From assembly GCF_001949145.1 (NCBI RefSeq), contig NW_019091415.1, positions 1,724,314 through 1,744,422 of the forward strand: a stretch of DNA of 20,109 bases. The letters run 5' to 3'. Shown here one piece after another: positions 8,747 through 18,639 of the stretch (the first letter of the stretch is position 1; every line of letters begins with the position of its first letter). Source of the DNA: Acanthaster planci (Eukaryota > Echinodermata > Asteroidea > Valvatida > Acanthasteridae). The notes under the pieces were generated by a model. The model searched no databases, was not told where the DNA came from, and saw only the letters and a program-made list of their open reading frames with translations. The translations under genes and the position numbers were made by a program.

Positions 8747-9559
8747 GATAAATTTATGACAAATAGACAATGCTGAATTCCATCAAGTGAAGGCGCTCAA
8801 CATTCTTGGTATTATACACGTACAAATTTAACTTGCAAAAGCCTGCAGAAACTTATTAGACTTTCAGTTCGGTTTGTACGCAAGACCAAATCTCAACATC
8901 TTTTCAATATGTTTGAAATAAAGTGACCTTGATTGGGAACGCAGATAACAACACAATGTTTCCCTTGCCGACTAAAAAGCATAATGGGCAATGAACAATG
9001 TAATGAACAGTTATTTCACCGAATTTATTTCGTGTACCTTAAGCTCTTATAATTAATAGACTACTGGTGTGTGTAACTGTTGCTTCATCCCAGTGGAACG
9101 TACAAAAAACATCAATCAGGTAATATGTACCACAAAATGTTGAAGTTCATCACGTGAGGGCGCAGTTCATTTTTCTCATAAGGGTTTGATTGCGCAAACA
9201 ATGATCTGCTTCAGTTGTGTTCGCATTTGATCAACCCTGACTTTCTAGGGTGTAAGTAAAATCTTAAAATTAGAGGATTGGGGACTGTTAGGGCTATTGG
9301 TATACACAAATTAAGAAATGTCAATTTCAAAGATGGGAAGAAAAATTCAAAAAATTCAGTTTCACACGATTCCTTCAAAAGTACTGCTCCTTTTACCTAT
9401 TGAATTTGAGACCGACAAATCTGCAAGTGCACAGCAGCACAAACTCTGAAGTGCATGTTGAAAAATAAATTCAAAATATTGAACATAAAACCTGGTCTAG
9501 AGGTTGAAGGATTATTAGAGTTGAATGCTCAAGTGTCCCACTCTCTATTTATGAAATAT
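8747..9559. other. AT-rich non-coding spacer with a short dispersed repeat pair
   Basis: No coding motif was found. A short segment is present twice, diverged: near 8769 (gctgaattccatcaagtgaa, then ggcgctcaac) and near 9138 (gttgaagttcatcacgtgag, then ggcgcagttc). I see nothing else that can be supported. Confidence 0.35.
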
Positions 9560-10430
9560 TAAGGGAAAAACTGCATTTATACATGTATGTGCTTGGAGAT
9601 TTTACTATTGTGTATTATATAAAATCGGTGGAGTGTTTTTTTTGCCCTGAAGATTTCCAGACATGCTTTCGAAGACATGGGAACGCAAAATATAAGGCTC
9701 TTGTGAATTCTAAAACATCGCATAATTCTGAAACTTTTATTCATAATTTCTGTGGTAATCTTGCCATCAGGCCATGTACACATATACATGTACTTCTCAT
9801 GTCCTATTATATGCAGTTTTTCAGATGATTTTGGTCATCAAAAAATGGAAAATATATTCATTATGCATCAGTTTATGTGTTGATGCCAGGAAAAAGGTGT
9901 CAGAAGTTTCAGCGCTTTTGATATCACTTAGCTACATAGGAGTAGGAATGTTATAGTGGGGGACCGGACATATGGATGTTGATCATTAAGCGATTTACAT
10001 TATTACATGTATGGGTCCCCCTCTCCTCTTTGCCTTTATCAGAACTGGCCATTTCTTGTGTGTCAATACGAACAGCAGGCCTTCTCACTACTAATTACCT
10101 TGTTAATCAGAACTGGCAATATGTCTACATGTATATGTCAATGCAACAGTAGGCCTTTACACCATTACCTGTTAATATCCTTGCTTGGTTGTCAGGTTGT
10201 ATAGCATCTTCCTTTATCATGGGTACCCAAGCCTCTGACATCTACATGTATGTAATTGCAGTTATGTTAAATTCCAATGCTCTGAACTAACATGGAAAAC
10301 AGATTTATCTCTAGCCTTCACTTCCACTAGCTACATGAAGGATACCCATACACGTACATAGAAGCAAATAAAGAAATTGAACAGCTTAGATGTAAATAAA
10401 CATGTAAATAATCAAACACTGTGAACCAGT
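9560..10430 (+). repeat. Degraded ~0.9-1 kb direct duplication, left copy
   Basis: Non-coding sequence that recurs in order in the next kilobase. Shared landmarks (left copy / right copy): cctgaagatttccaga 9646 / 10567; tatgtgttgatgc or atgtgttgatgc about 9874 / 10922; caacagtaggccttt 10144 / 11199; aattccaatgctctgaacta 10270 / 11283; gcaaataaag 10364 / 11371. Offsets run from 921 to 1055 bp, so indels have accumulated. The 3' third is the best preserved, at roughly 80% identity by eye. No coding frame is conserved between copies. Confidence 0.7.
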
Positions 10431-10494
10431 AATATGTTTTTGTGTTTGGAAATAACAATGAAATATGCACATTGTGTTTTGAAAATGTGAAGCA

Positions 10495-11445
10495 AAAAAC
10501 TGCCTTCATGTCTTATGGCATTTTTCCTTAAGTATATCGTATAAAAACCACCAACTTCTTTGCTGTCCTGAAGATTTCCAGACACTTCAAATGACATGGG
10601 GATCAACTGAAAATATCGGGATCTCATGAATGCTGAAAGGAAAACTCTACACTATTCTTCCAAACCAGTTTGAAATTTTTTTTGCAGTTGTCTTTCAATA
10701 AATTAAAGCATTTACATGTACACTACAAGTAAAATGACTTCCTGTTGATTGCAGCTTTTTACACAATCTTGTTTGAGTACTTTGATGCAGCTCTTCTCCC
10801 TGTTCTGTGGCTTAGTCCTTTTGCTTCGACTGCAGGCATCTTTGAAACCAGGGACATCTAACATGAATGTAACATCTGTATCATCACAAAAAGCAAATGT
10901 TTATTACAGGTGCACCTGTTCATGTGTTGATGCATAGAAAACTGATATCTGAACTTGGACACAATAATACAGCATATTGTACATGTGTACGTATTCAATG
11001 GCATACATGTACTGTAGCAACCTTGGATTCTCACTAAATGGGAAGTATGTGGGGACCTGAATTTTGATGAGGGAACCATTTATGATGACAGTACATGGAT
11101 CCCCCCCACACACACCCACCCACCCACATCTGCACCCATACACACAAACTGTGCTTCATGAGTGCAATCAGAACAGGCAGTCTGTCTGTGTCTCAGTGCA
11201 ACAGTAGGCCTTTTTGCCATTACCTGTTATTGTGGGTACCCGCATCTCTGATATCTTCCAAGTATTAACTGCGGTGACGTTGAATTCCAATGCTCTGAAC
11301 TAGCAAGGGAAACAGATTTTTCTCTAGCTTTCACTCCAGCAGCAACATGAAGGATACCTATACACACAAAGCAAATAAAGAGATTTAAATATTCCATATG
11401 ATCAGCTTACGTTGACATGTAAATAACCATAGGTTTACATTAAAA
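10495..11445 (+). repeat. Degraded ~0.9-1 kb direct duplication, right copy
   Basis: Second copy of the duplication. It carries the same ordered landmarks plus extra sequence near 10775-10880 that is not in the left copy, and a simple C/CA-rich tract at 11101-11127. The copies are head to tail and nearly adjacent, consistent with an old tandem duplication. Both contain many acatgta words, common in this window. Confidence 0.7.
11101..11127 (-). repeat. C/CA-rich simple repeat with G-quadruplex potential on the minus strand
   Basis: The plus strand is seven C, then acacaca, then ccc-a-ccc-a-ccc. Read on the minus strand this gives four G-runs with loops of 1, 1 and 7 bases, which meets the usual G3+N1-7 rule. 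It sits in the right copy of the duplication and is absent from the left copy. No link to a gene is visible. Confidence 0.5.
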
Positions 11446-12490
11446 TTTCAAACATTTTTGGATATACCATGACCCCATAAGAACATGGTTTGTCTTCTGG
11501 GGGCATATGTGCACGGTGAGTGTTTTAGGGGACGTTACACAGTTCAATGTCTATGTTCAGCATAATCATAAATCTTTCGCAAATTCTGGTTTGATTTGCC
11601 TTTGAATAAAATCCATTACACTAAAATCATCGAATAATGAGCTCAGGGAGGGAGTATAATGAATATGCATGCGCAAGTTCATCTCTGGATAGTGCTGAAC
11701 GAGTAGGACGTACATGTACATAAAAATGCTGGTCTGAGTAACTCAAACTCAGCAAATTGCCATTTTAAGCATTTGGACATGGTCGGGCGTCACTAAGGAT
11801 ATGTCAGAGCAAATTTAGAGTTAATTTGAGTCAGTTTCGTTTTCCCTAACATCGCTGTCCAGAGCTACAAAGCACAGAAAGTGCAGGCAAAAACTTGCAA
11901 TTGAAAATGTTTCTTAATGCTAATTGCCTACCAGAACCAGTTCCAGCACCTCATTCATCCAGCTTCCAAACCCAGCCGCCAGCCATACTATACCATCCGA
12001 GTGCTCCTTGTACATGTACATGTATACATGTGATTGCATATGGATTTGCTCTTTGGGTTCATCCATGCTTACTATCATTGTGACCATGCGTGTTCAGTGT
12101 CAACTCCGGATTCTTCTGCAATTTCTTGCTCTGGTGCATGAATTTGGTTTTAGTTCAGCTTTTGTGGAATTACCTTGGAATCCTCTAATCAAGCAAAGTC
12201 CATTAAGCACTCAATTGGTGCAATTTCAGGTCTGGGAGGTCCCAAGAGAGGTCCTGAGAAAACACATGTGTACGTTGAAAATATCGTCCTGATGTGTTGG
12301 GGTGTGACCGCGCAAATGGTCGATGCCAGCACAGACGGAATGCTTTAAACAATTGGTTGAGGCCTGACATAAAATCTCCGAGTTCATTTCCCTTGATATT
12401 TTGCATGATTTTTTCACAACTTTCTAGCCAAATTATCTAGAAATCATGCAATAAGACTGTGCAACAGCGCTTACATCCACCAATCAAACA
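11446..12490. other. Non-coding spacer
   Basis: Several short frames are open on both strands (for example 11924-12292 plus and 12203-12417 minus), but none shows a recognisable domain or motif. A tacatgtacatgtatacatg tract lies near 12010. A donor-like CACG|gtgagtg at about 11515 follows a short open stretch starting after ag near 11482; by itself this is not convincing as an exon. Confidence 0.3.
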
Positions 12491-12748
12491 GATCAGGGCC
12501 GTTTTCCAATACTCGACTTCATCTCCGTCTCAGGTTTCGTTCCCAAAACCAATCCCCAATTGTGGGCCTGAAGTGTTTATATTACATCGGATAATTGTAA
12601 TTTTTAGCTTTCTTGCATCTTATATGATGTTCTGTGGCACAATTAGACTGATTACTGCGCTTGCAGCTTGAAAGTCATCTAGTAAAAAGAAACAGTTAAA
12701 GCCTGAGACAGAGCCGAAGTTCAGTATTAGAAAACGGACCAGCTGATC
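12491..12748. mobile_element. Fold-back / MITE-like element with ~47-51-bp inverted ends
   Basis: The left arm (12491-12537) begins gatcagggccgttttccaat and ends gtctcaggttt. The right arm (about 12698-12748), reverse-complemented, begins gatcagctggtccgttttct and ends gtctcaggcttt. By eye the arms agree at about 80-85% of positions. About 160 bp of AT-rich non-coding DNA separates them. Length, terminal inverted repeats and lack of coding capacity fit a non-autonomous DNA transposon. I could not identify a target-site duplication, so the superfamily is open. Confidence 0.6.
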
Positions 12749-12807
12749 ACGCAAAGTACGGACATGCGCAAATGCTTAGGCACAACAGCACTTGCATGCA
12801 TGGTTTT

Positions 12808-12870
12808 CAAAATGTGTACAAAGTCAATGGGAGAAATTAATCTTCAAAATTAAATAATAAATTGTTTCAT
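12808..12870 (+). repeat. Dispersed repeat, copy 3
   Basis: Reads tttcaaaatgtgtacaaagt, caatgggagaaattaatctt and caaaattaaataataaat, matching the copy at 8440 across its left half. It lies about 60 bp right of the fold-back element. Confidence 0.4.
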
Positions 12871-14075
12871 GATGTCAAAGTGATGTCACTCACTGGTGGT
12901 AAGATTTTACAGATTGTATGACACTATTACGTACTTTACGGTAAGATATTTCAAGATAATTTTGACAGTCCCATTTTTGAGACCTTGTACATGTAAATAC
13001 TATACACTGCCTTTAACCCTGCATGTCTCTTCCCTCCCTTACAATTATGTGCCATCTGTGAATGAAGGTAAACAGAGGTGAGCTTTTTTGTTATGGAATT
13101 CTAAAAATCCAAACGGATATTCCATTCTACCAAGAAATCACTCACCTCTGTCTGCCACCCCCCCTCCCAGTTTAATCTAAAAAAGCTAGGGTGAGTTATT
13201 GTGTTACACAACCCTTTGTTGGGGACATGCAGAAGGAGTGGCTTTGGTTACATTTGCAGTGAATTTCCTAACACATGATCCCCATAGATAATATGCAAAT
13301 TTAGGTTAGCAGAGGTAGAATGGAAAATAGATTCTGGGAAATTCAAGCTGAAAATATACTAAATGGTATACTCATTTCCATCCATATTTTACCTTTCGGA
13401 TAGTTCTCATTGCAAATGAAAGTTTCCATGAGTTTTTCTTGAGTCATTGCTTAAAAATTATATGTAACATGCAGAGTGGTTACACCGATTCCTGTTGCTA
13501 AAATGGAGCTATGATAGACATGGCAGGACCAATTCTATAACATTGGTGTCACAATGGTAAAGAACCAAAGTTGGCAGCATAATTATAAGCCGGCTTTTAT
13601 AAACAATCTGAACCTGCTTGTCTATCTACAAATGATTTTTCTGCTTTGAGGATTTTTCTCAAGGGAAAAAATTCTCTCCTATGTAGTAACAACACAAGAT
13701 TTTCTGTATCAGTCACCCATATTTCATGTGTGTACTCACTGGCCGGTCTGCATGGCAGTCCATTTGCACATGCTTGCACATATGCCCACGAACAATAATG
13801 TTTTATGCTCAATATGTTTTAATCTGTGGTGGTGGCAAATTTTAATGCATAGCATGTATGCTTAAAATTGCATGTTGGCATAACAATAATTGAGGAATTT
13901 TTTTTAGTTTATTTACTATTTATCAAAGAAAGACAATATCAGTTACCTTGAATGAAGGAAAAAGTGCAGAGTGAGTCATTTGCCTTACTAAATCTGCCTA
14001 GAACATTCATTAACGTGCATCAATGAAATTTGCTACTGGAATTCTAACGCTGAGAATTGATTATAATATAAACAG
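12871..14075. other. Non-coding stretch upstream of candidate exons
   Basis: AT-rich. It contains a 10-bp inverted pair cagaggtgag (13073-13082) / ctcacctctg (13141-13150) and a word tccattctacc near 13124 whose complement recurs near 13315. Donor-like sites (ggtggtaagat at about 12897, acggtaagat near 12940, gagtc at 13971) occur without a clear exon. A likely branch-point word, ttctaac, lies at about 14042-14048, in front of the candidate exon. I see no other gene. Confidence 0.35.
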
Positions 14076-14197
14076 GACTTCTTGGCACTTGAGAATGAAG
14101 GAAAAAGGGAAGATCTTTTGACAAAGATGAATGCTGCCATTACCTGTCTGTACTTCCCTCCATTAAACCCCATCCAGCAAGAGATGTACAGAGTAGG
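14076..14197 (+). CDS. Candidate internal exon of an unrecognised host gene
   Basis: A 122-nt stretch bounded by ataaacag| and |gtaagtg, the latter a near-perfect donor. Only one frame is open. It starts at phase 0 and encodes 40 residues plus two bases: DFLALENEGKREDLLTKMNA, then AITCLYFPPLNPIQQEMYRV. The other two frames have stops. The peptide is hydrophilic then aromatic/proline-rich and looks like genuine protein rather than random translation. The polypyrimidine tract before the acceptor is weak, but a branch-point-like ttctaac lies about 30 bp upstream. A donor of the same phase is needed upstream and I could not choose one. I do not recognise the protein and name no function. It could be a coincidence of splice-like signals. 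Confidence 0.4.
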
Positions 14198-14725
14198 GTA
14201 AGTGTTTGACTATGCACACTTTACATATGGCTTGTCTGAGGGAATATGAGATGGTGTGCTTTTACACAGCAATTATGGTCTTTTCGTGGGAACTAATACA
14301 ATCTTTGTGGGAACTCTGTCTGCTCGCAAAGGTGTGGCCATATTTGGTACGGGATGTGCAGAGCGTGCGTGACCACAGGCAGTATGTATGGTCTCTGTGT
14401 GGGTAGGCCCTTACAGGTTATGGGGAAGTTTCAGTTGTAAGGCAAAATTAGGCTAAGTTATTTGGACTTTCTGTTTCCACACCATTTTGATATCCACAAA
14501 ATAGTGTAAAGGCACCATCCATCTGCGTGTCAACACTTCTGACAAGCGGTTTGTATCCGTTGAAATCGCTCCTGCAGCGGTTTGATGGCTGAATGCAATG
14601 CACTTCTGTGTTATGTCAATGAATTCGAATTTTGTGTCTGTGAAAGTGAAATGCATCATGTTTGCAATGCACAAAAAAAATGTGCATATTGAAAGATAAC
14701 CACTTGTTATTCTCCACAACTACAG

Positions 14726-14837
14726 AACAAAGAGGTGGGTCCTTTTGTCTGAAAAGGGTGCTAAGATGCAACTATTTCCAACAACCTTTTTCTTCTTTGC
14801 CAGTGATGGGGAGCTTCAGTTGGGGAATGCAACATAA
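14726..14837 (+). CDS. Candidate terminal exon joined in phase to the exon at 14076-14197
   Basis: Preceded by an acceptor with a pyrimidine-containing tract (gttattctccacaactacag|). The upstream exon ends with two bases (GG) of a codon and this exon supplies the third (A), giving Gly. The frame then reads TKRWVLLSEKGAKMQLFPTT, FFFFASDGELQLGNAT and TAA (14835-14837). An AATAAA hexamer follows at 14844-14849. The implied intron is 14198-14725 (528 bp). The match of donor, acceptor, phase, stop and polyadenylation signal is the case for a real 3' gene end. Against it, the 3' UTR would be very short and another frame across the acceptor is also open without a splice. The protein is not recognised. 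Confidence 0.38.
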
Positions 14838-14843
14838 CACATG

Positions 14844-14849
14844 AATAAA
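14844..14849 (+). terminator. Polyadenylation signal AATAAA (candidate)
   Basis: Canonical hexamer 7 bp after the TAA of the candidate terminal exon, on the same strand. Cleavage would be expected about 10-30 bp further right. Such hexamers are common by chance in AT-rich DNA, so its value depends on the exon pair. Confidence 0.3.
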
Positions 14850-15080
14850 GGACACTTTATCTGCTAAAGGAAACACTCATAGCACTTTTACATCTGCAAA
14901 CAAAAAAAGAAAGATTATAGTGAGCAACACCAGCATAAAAGTCAAACTCATGCTGAAAAACAAGATGTGAAATAATTCAATATAGATTAAACTGCCTTAT
15001 CAGATGTCTCCTGAGCCACCCTACCGCCACCGAGAGCTCGCAACACCACCACCAAGGGCTAGCAATGCTTTTCACCGGCT

Positions 15081-16500
15081 ATGTCCCAGAGAAACACAAG
15101 TGGCACTCCTGCCAGTGTTCCACCCATGATTCCAAAGAGCATCAGCAGCCATCCGACTTTGGCCAAAAAGACCACTTCTCCAGCAGCTTCTGAGCGTGCT
15201 CTTTCTTGCTCTGAAACTGAGGCTCATGGTCTGGGCTCCTCACAAGCGCTGGGGTCTGCAATGCCCAGTATATCATTGGGCCACGACCCCACGGCACCCG
15301 GCTAATCCCCTCAGGGACTGCACAGCCCACCGGTCTTATGCACCGTTGTGGCTTCGAACCGCCGCAGCCCATACACGGTTCCGGTTTTCAGCTGGGTCTC
15401 TCCTTGCCACCTTGTCTCCTCCAGACTTATCTGCCCGATGCTCCGTAGTCCCCACTGTCAACTGAGAACGCTCTTCAAGCACCCAGCCTACTGTTGCTCC
15501 ATCAGCCACCTCCACCACAGGGTCACCTGCTACCGGGAAGAGCAAGCACAAGTGCTCGTCTTCCTCATCAAGTGCCTCCAAACCAGCCAAGAAACACCAC
15601 TCCAATCAGTACGATCAGATTTCTGAAGCATGGATACCGACCTTTCAATCTATTAATTTGGCCCTTACTTCTGTTGCTGTTTGCCTCGACAGACCTCTGG
15701 CCTCCACCGCCCCGGACCCATCTCTTGCAGACCAGCCGCTTCCACCCCCTCAACTGTAAGCCACCTGGACACTGACCCAGACTCCATACAGGATCGCACC
15801 ACCAAGGCGTTCCCCTACAAGAGCGGGCTATCCCCCACACGACTGTGCAGGGCTCAGATCTACATGCAACCCTGTCCCCAACCAGACAACTGGCATTATC
15901 TTCCAAGGAGGAAGACGTAGATTCTATCGGCACTCGTACTCCGGCCGAGGACTGTCTCCATCTTCTTCAGTGAGACTTAATTCAAATACTCGGTCTACCC
16001 ACAGCTGCTCCAGTGGAGGAGGACTCCAGTTATTGCTCATTTAGACGATGCTCAGCTCCAATGGAGACTACGGGGTCAATCTTGCCCGGGCTCCCACTTG
16101 TTTGCTCTTGTGTAGAGATGTTTAAATCCCCTACTAAAGCTAAGCAATGGCATGCACTCCCTAGCCAAGCTGCATCCTGCTACCATTTCCCGGCGGAAGA
16201 TTTCAAGAATTTCCTGTCGGTTCCGGACCTTCTCGACACAGCGCAGACTCGGGAAGACCTTCTCAGGGAATTTTCCGAGACTAGGATAAAGCCCTGCTAG
16301 ATGCCACACTAGCAAAACTCGACTAAGCCTCCTGCGTCAGACCATGGTGCACTTCCTACCTGCTCCTGTCAGAATACATTGCCCATATTTGCAATTAGAA
16401 TTTACCGGTCCCCCTGGATTTTGCGGCCCTAGCTCTCCTGGGCTTTGACAAGGGAACTGAATAGTACATTCAAGCAGTTCACTCGAATTTCTTCAACAGG
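15081..16500 (+). pseudogene. DIRS gag-like ORF1 pseudogene
   Basis: Reconstructed from pieces in different frames. 15081-15302 is a Ser/Thr/Pro-rich N-terminus. A second frame (15300-15759) is broken by TGA at 15463-15465 and has a Ser/Lys-rich linker (ATGKSKHKCSSSSSSASKPA, then KKHHSNQYDQISEAWIPTFQ) that looks like a nuclear-localisation and spacer region. Around 15895-16310 come SKEEDVDSIGTRTPAEDCLH, KSPTKAKQWHALPSQAA, FPAEDFKNFLSVPDLLDTAQ and TREDLLREFSETR. In the next frame are LDATLAKLD, then stop, SYLLLSEYIAHICN, stop and DFAALALLGFDKGTE, with IQAVHSNFFNRE near 16470-16505. DIRS gag proteins have an acidic region, a conserved C-terminal helical part of this type, and serve as the capsid or nucleic-acid-binding protein. 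Assignment relies on position and composition more than on diagnostic residues. Confidence 0.6.
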
Positions 16501-16667
16501 GAGTTCCATTGCTGTTGATGCATATTCCCACGAAGGTGTTAAGATCTCCAGCAACTTCCACTTTTTGGTGAGAACCTTTTCGTGGCAAATTTGTTGACTT
16601 ACTGGAGACCTAGGCTAAATGAATTGATACAGCAAAGAAGATATCCCTCCTTGAAACTCAGTCTTTA

Positions 16668-17954
16668 ATGTTTCAGCAACCTCGATTACGTAGTTCCGGT
16701 CAGACTCGGCCCACAACATACCAAAGCCCCCCCCCCCCCGAGTCATTCTTCTTTCCATCCTCCACTCCAATAGTCAAGCCAAAACTGGGCCAACCACTCG
16801 ACAAGCCAGACTTTTCGCAGACATGGACGTCCATCGCATGCCCCCTGTTCTTCNGGTCTCATTTAGACTTCAGCGGCCCCCAATTCTGAACCCATGGGTG
16901 GCCGCCTTCAACAATTTGCAGGGTTCTGGAGAGACATCACCTCAAACAGCTGGGTACTTTTGACTCTCACACATGGATATCTACTCGAGTTTAAAAGCAC
17001 CCCGCTGCCAAAGGCAACACTACAACCGACTCCTGTTCTTCGCAACAAGGATCAACACTTGGCGCTGGAGTTGAAGATAAATTCTCTTCTGCAAAAACGA
17101 GCCATCCTTCAGGTCAAACCCAGCCAACTCGGGATCGGGATTGTTTCAACCTTTTTTCTCGCACCAAAGAAGGATCCAGGCATCCTGTTATCAACTTGAA
17201 GCCACTGAACAAATTCACCCACCCCAAGAAGTTCCAGATGGAGACCACCGCGACTTTAATACAATCTCTCCTGGTTCTGTCTTGGGCTTCATTGATCGAT
17301 CTCTGTGACACATACCTTTCTGTTCCCATTCACAAAAAGGACCGCGAGTTCCTCTGCGGAGGGATAGCATATGAGTTCTGTGTCCTCCCATTCGGTGTAT
17401 CGACTTTACCTTGAGTTTTCACCCACATAGCCAAGACTGTTGCGGCCCACTTACGCCAGCTAGACGTTGTGCTTTTCCATTTGGACAACTGGTCGATCGT
17501 CTGTCAAACTGAAGTTGAAACTGTTGCCACAACTCACCTCACTTGCAATTGTACTACCAGGCTCGGCTTCCTGATCAACCTACAAAAGTCCAGCTTGATG
17601 GCATCAGAGCTCCCGACTTGTCCAGGGGCAGTACTTGACCTCTGCGTAGGTGTCATCACCACAACGTCTGACCGAGTCAACAATCTTTGGGCCTGCATCT
17701 CCCTTGTTTCCGCACGTCACAATCACCTCCTGTCCTTGCTTGGCTCCGTCTCCTCGGCCTCATGACCAGCAATGGCGGACCAGGTACCATGGTGCAGACT
17801 ACAGATGAGACCACTACAGCTCCATCTGCTTGTTTTGTATCGCCCCAAGTTGGATCCTATTGCTTTACCAGTACACGTTTCAGACGACATCCGCCAACAC
17901 CTACTCTGGTGGCTGCAAAAGGATTACTTAAAAGTGGGTCTTCCCTTCAGATGA
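16668..17954 (+). pseudogene. DIRS reverse transcriptase pseudogene
   Basis: The N-terminal stretch (16668-16889) is low-complexity. The block beginning at 16894 reads MGGRLQQFAGFWRDITSNSW and LLEFKSTPLPKATLQPTP, then ALELKINSLLQKRAILQVKP and STFFLAPKKDPG. A shift near 17170 leads to HPVINLKPLNKFTHPKKFQM, the motif A block SLIDLCDTYLSVPIHKKDRE, and the LPFGVST block, then a TGA (17412-17414). After it come VFTHIAKTVAAHLRQLDVV and the YxDD position as HLDNW (Asp 17484-17486, Asn 17487-17489), where YLDDW is expected. Then GFLINLQKSSL and PGAVLDLCVGVI, a shift into WLRLLGLMTS, and back into VPWCRLQMRPLQLHLL and LPVHVSDDIRQHLLWWL up to a TGA at 17952-17954. These blocks are specific to DIRS-group RTs. 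Confidence 0.8.
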
Positions 17955-18590
17955 ATAAAACCCGACTTAGTCATATCAACCGATCCGTCATCAGCTGGTG
18001 GGTCTCCCTTTCCCTACATCAGGTGTCAGGGAGCTGGGCCCCAAGTTTGAGAAGAATCACACTAAAGGTCTGGAATTACAGGTGATATTCAACACTTTAT
18101 ATTATTTCCACAGACATATCAAAGGGCAAAACCGTCCTGGTCCACTCCAACAATTCAACAGCAGTGGCATACATGAGCCATCAGGGCAGTAGACGTTCCC
18201 CAGAATGTGCACCTTCACATAGGAAATCTTTCACTGGGCGAAGAGTCATGCAATCAATGTCAAAGCGATCTACATCGCGGGACCCGATAACACCATAGTA
18301 GATGCACTGTCTTGGAACATGATCCGACTGAAAGAATGGACCCTTCAAGCTGACATCATTGCTCTTGGTGATAAAAAGGCCGCACGTCAACCTTTTTGCA
18401 TCGGCGGACAATATTCACTTCCTGGTGTTCTGTACCAGGACATCACATCCTAGAGTGTGGGCCATGGATGCCCTTCAGATCAATTGGACTGGCCTACTAG
18501 CGTACCCTTTCCCCCAATCACTCTGAGTAGTATGCAAAGGAGAGTTCCAGATCAACCACTTTTCCTCCTATACCTCATCGACCCCCCTGA
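17955..18590 (+). pseudogene. DIRS RNase H and downstream conserved block, pseudogene
   Basis: Directly after the TGA at 17952-17954 the frame reads DLVISTDPSSAGG, the RNase H block with the first catalytic Asp (STD). After a shift comes GLELQVIFNTLYYFHRHIKG with the catalytic Glu (LEL). Then RMCTFT, stop, EIFHWAKSHAINVKAIYIAG and PDNTIVDALSWNMIRLKEWT, matching the usual iAGxxNxxADaLSR end of the domain. A further frame gives RPHVNLFASADNIHFLVFCT, RTSHPRVWAMDALQINWTGL and LAYPFP (about 18378-18505), the block that in DIRS elements links RNase H to the recombinase. Recognisable homology stops near 18510. RNase H degrades the RNA of the RNA-DNA hybrid during copying. Confidence 0.75.
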
Positions 18591-18639
18591 ATACCGCATC
18601 GACTGTTTCCAAAACTACCCCAAAACCACCCTAAAAACT

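Larger units (their letters stand above)
15004..18590 (+). mobile_element. DIRS-order retroelement, degraded and 3'-truncated
   Basis: A GC-richer plus-strand block with modules in DIRS order: gag-like ORF (15081-16500), RT (16894-17680), post-RT region, RNase H (about 17960-18330) and the post-RNase-H block (about 18370-18500). DIRS elements move as circular DNA through a tyrosine recombinase instead of an integrase and produce no target duplication. The recombinase should follow but is not visible before the sequence changes near 18510-18590, so the element is truncated there. No split direct repeats or inverted ends were identified. It has at least eight frameshifts or stops and one undetermined base (16854), so it is inactive. 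The left limit is set by the first proline/serine-rich frames near 15004 and is approximate. Confidence 0.78.

Noticed and set aside
10740-10915. Exon-like block after ttcctgttgattgcag, with a frame including FYTILFEYFDAALLPVLWLS
   Set aside because: That frame reaches a stop before any good donor, and the longer open frame has unlikely composition. It is the extra segment of the right duplicate and I could not support an exon.
12203-12417. Two overlapping minus-strand frames of 63-67 codons
   Set aside because: No recognisable domain, both short and in different frames over the same DNA; probably chance.
13073-13150. 10-bp inverted pair cagaggtgag / ctcacctctg
   Set aside because: Short arms with a 58-bp spacer are expected now and then by chance, and the arm includes splice-like words that are common.
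13947-14114. Word cttgaatgaaggaaaaag near 13947 resembling part of the candidate exon at about 14089
   Set aside because: Only about 24 bp and purine-rich; could be a small local duplication, but not enough to call a second exon.
15349-15370. Possible tRNA T-arm word (cttcgaacc)
   Set aside because: No matching stems, anticodon arm or acceptor stem around it, and it lies inside the DIRS gag-like frame.
15142-15933. Minus-strand frames opposite the DIRS gag-like region
   Set aside because: They are antisense to a Pro/Ser-rich plus-strand ORF and show no motif.
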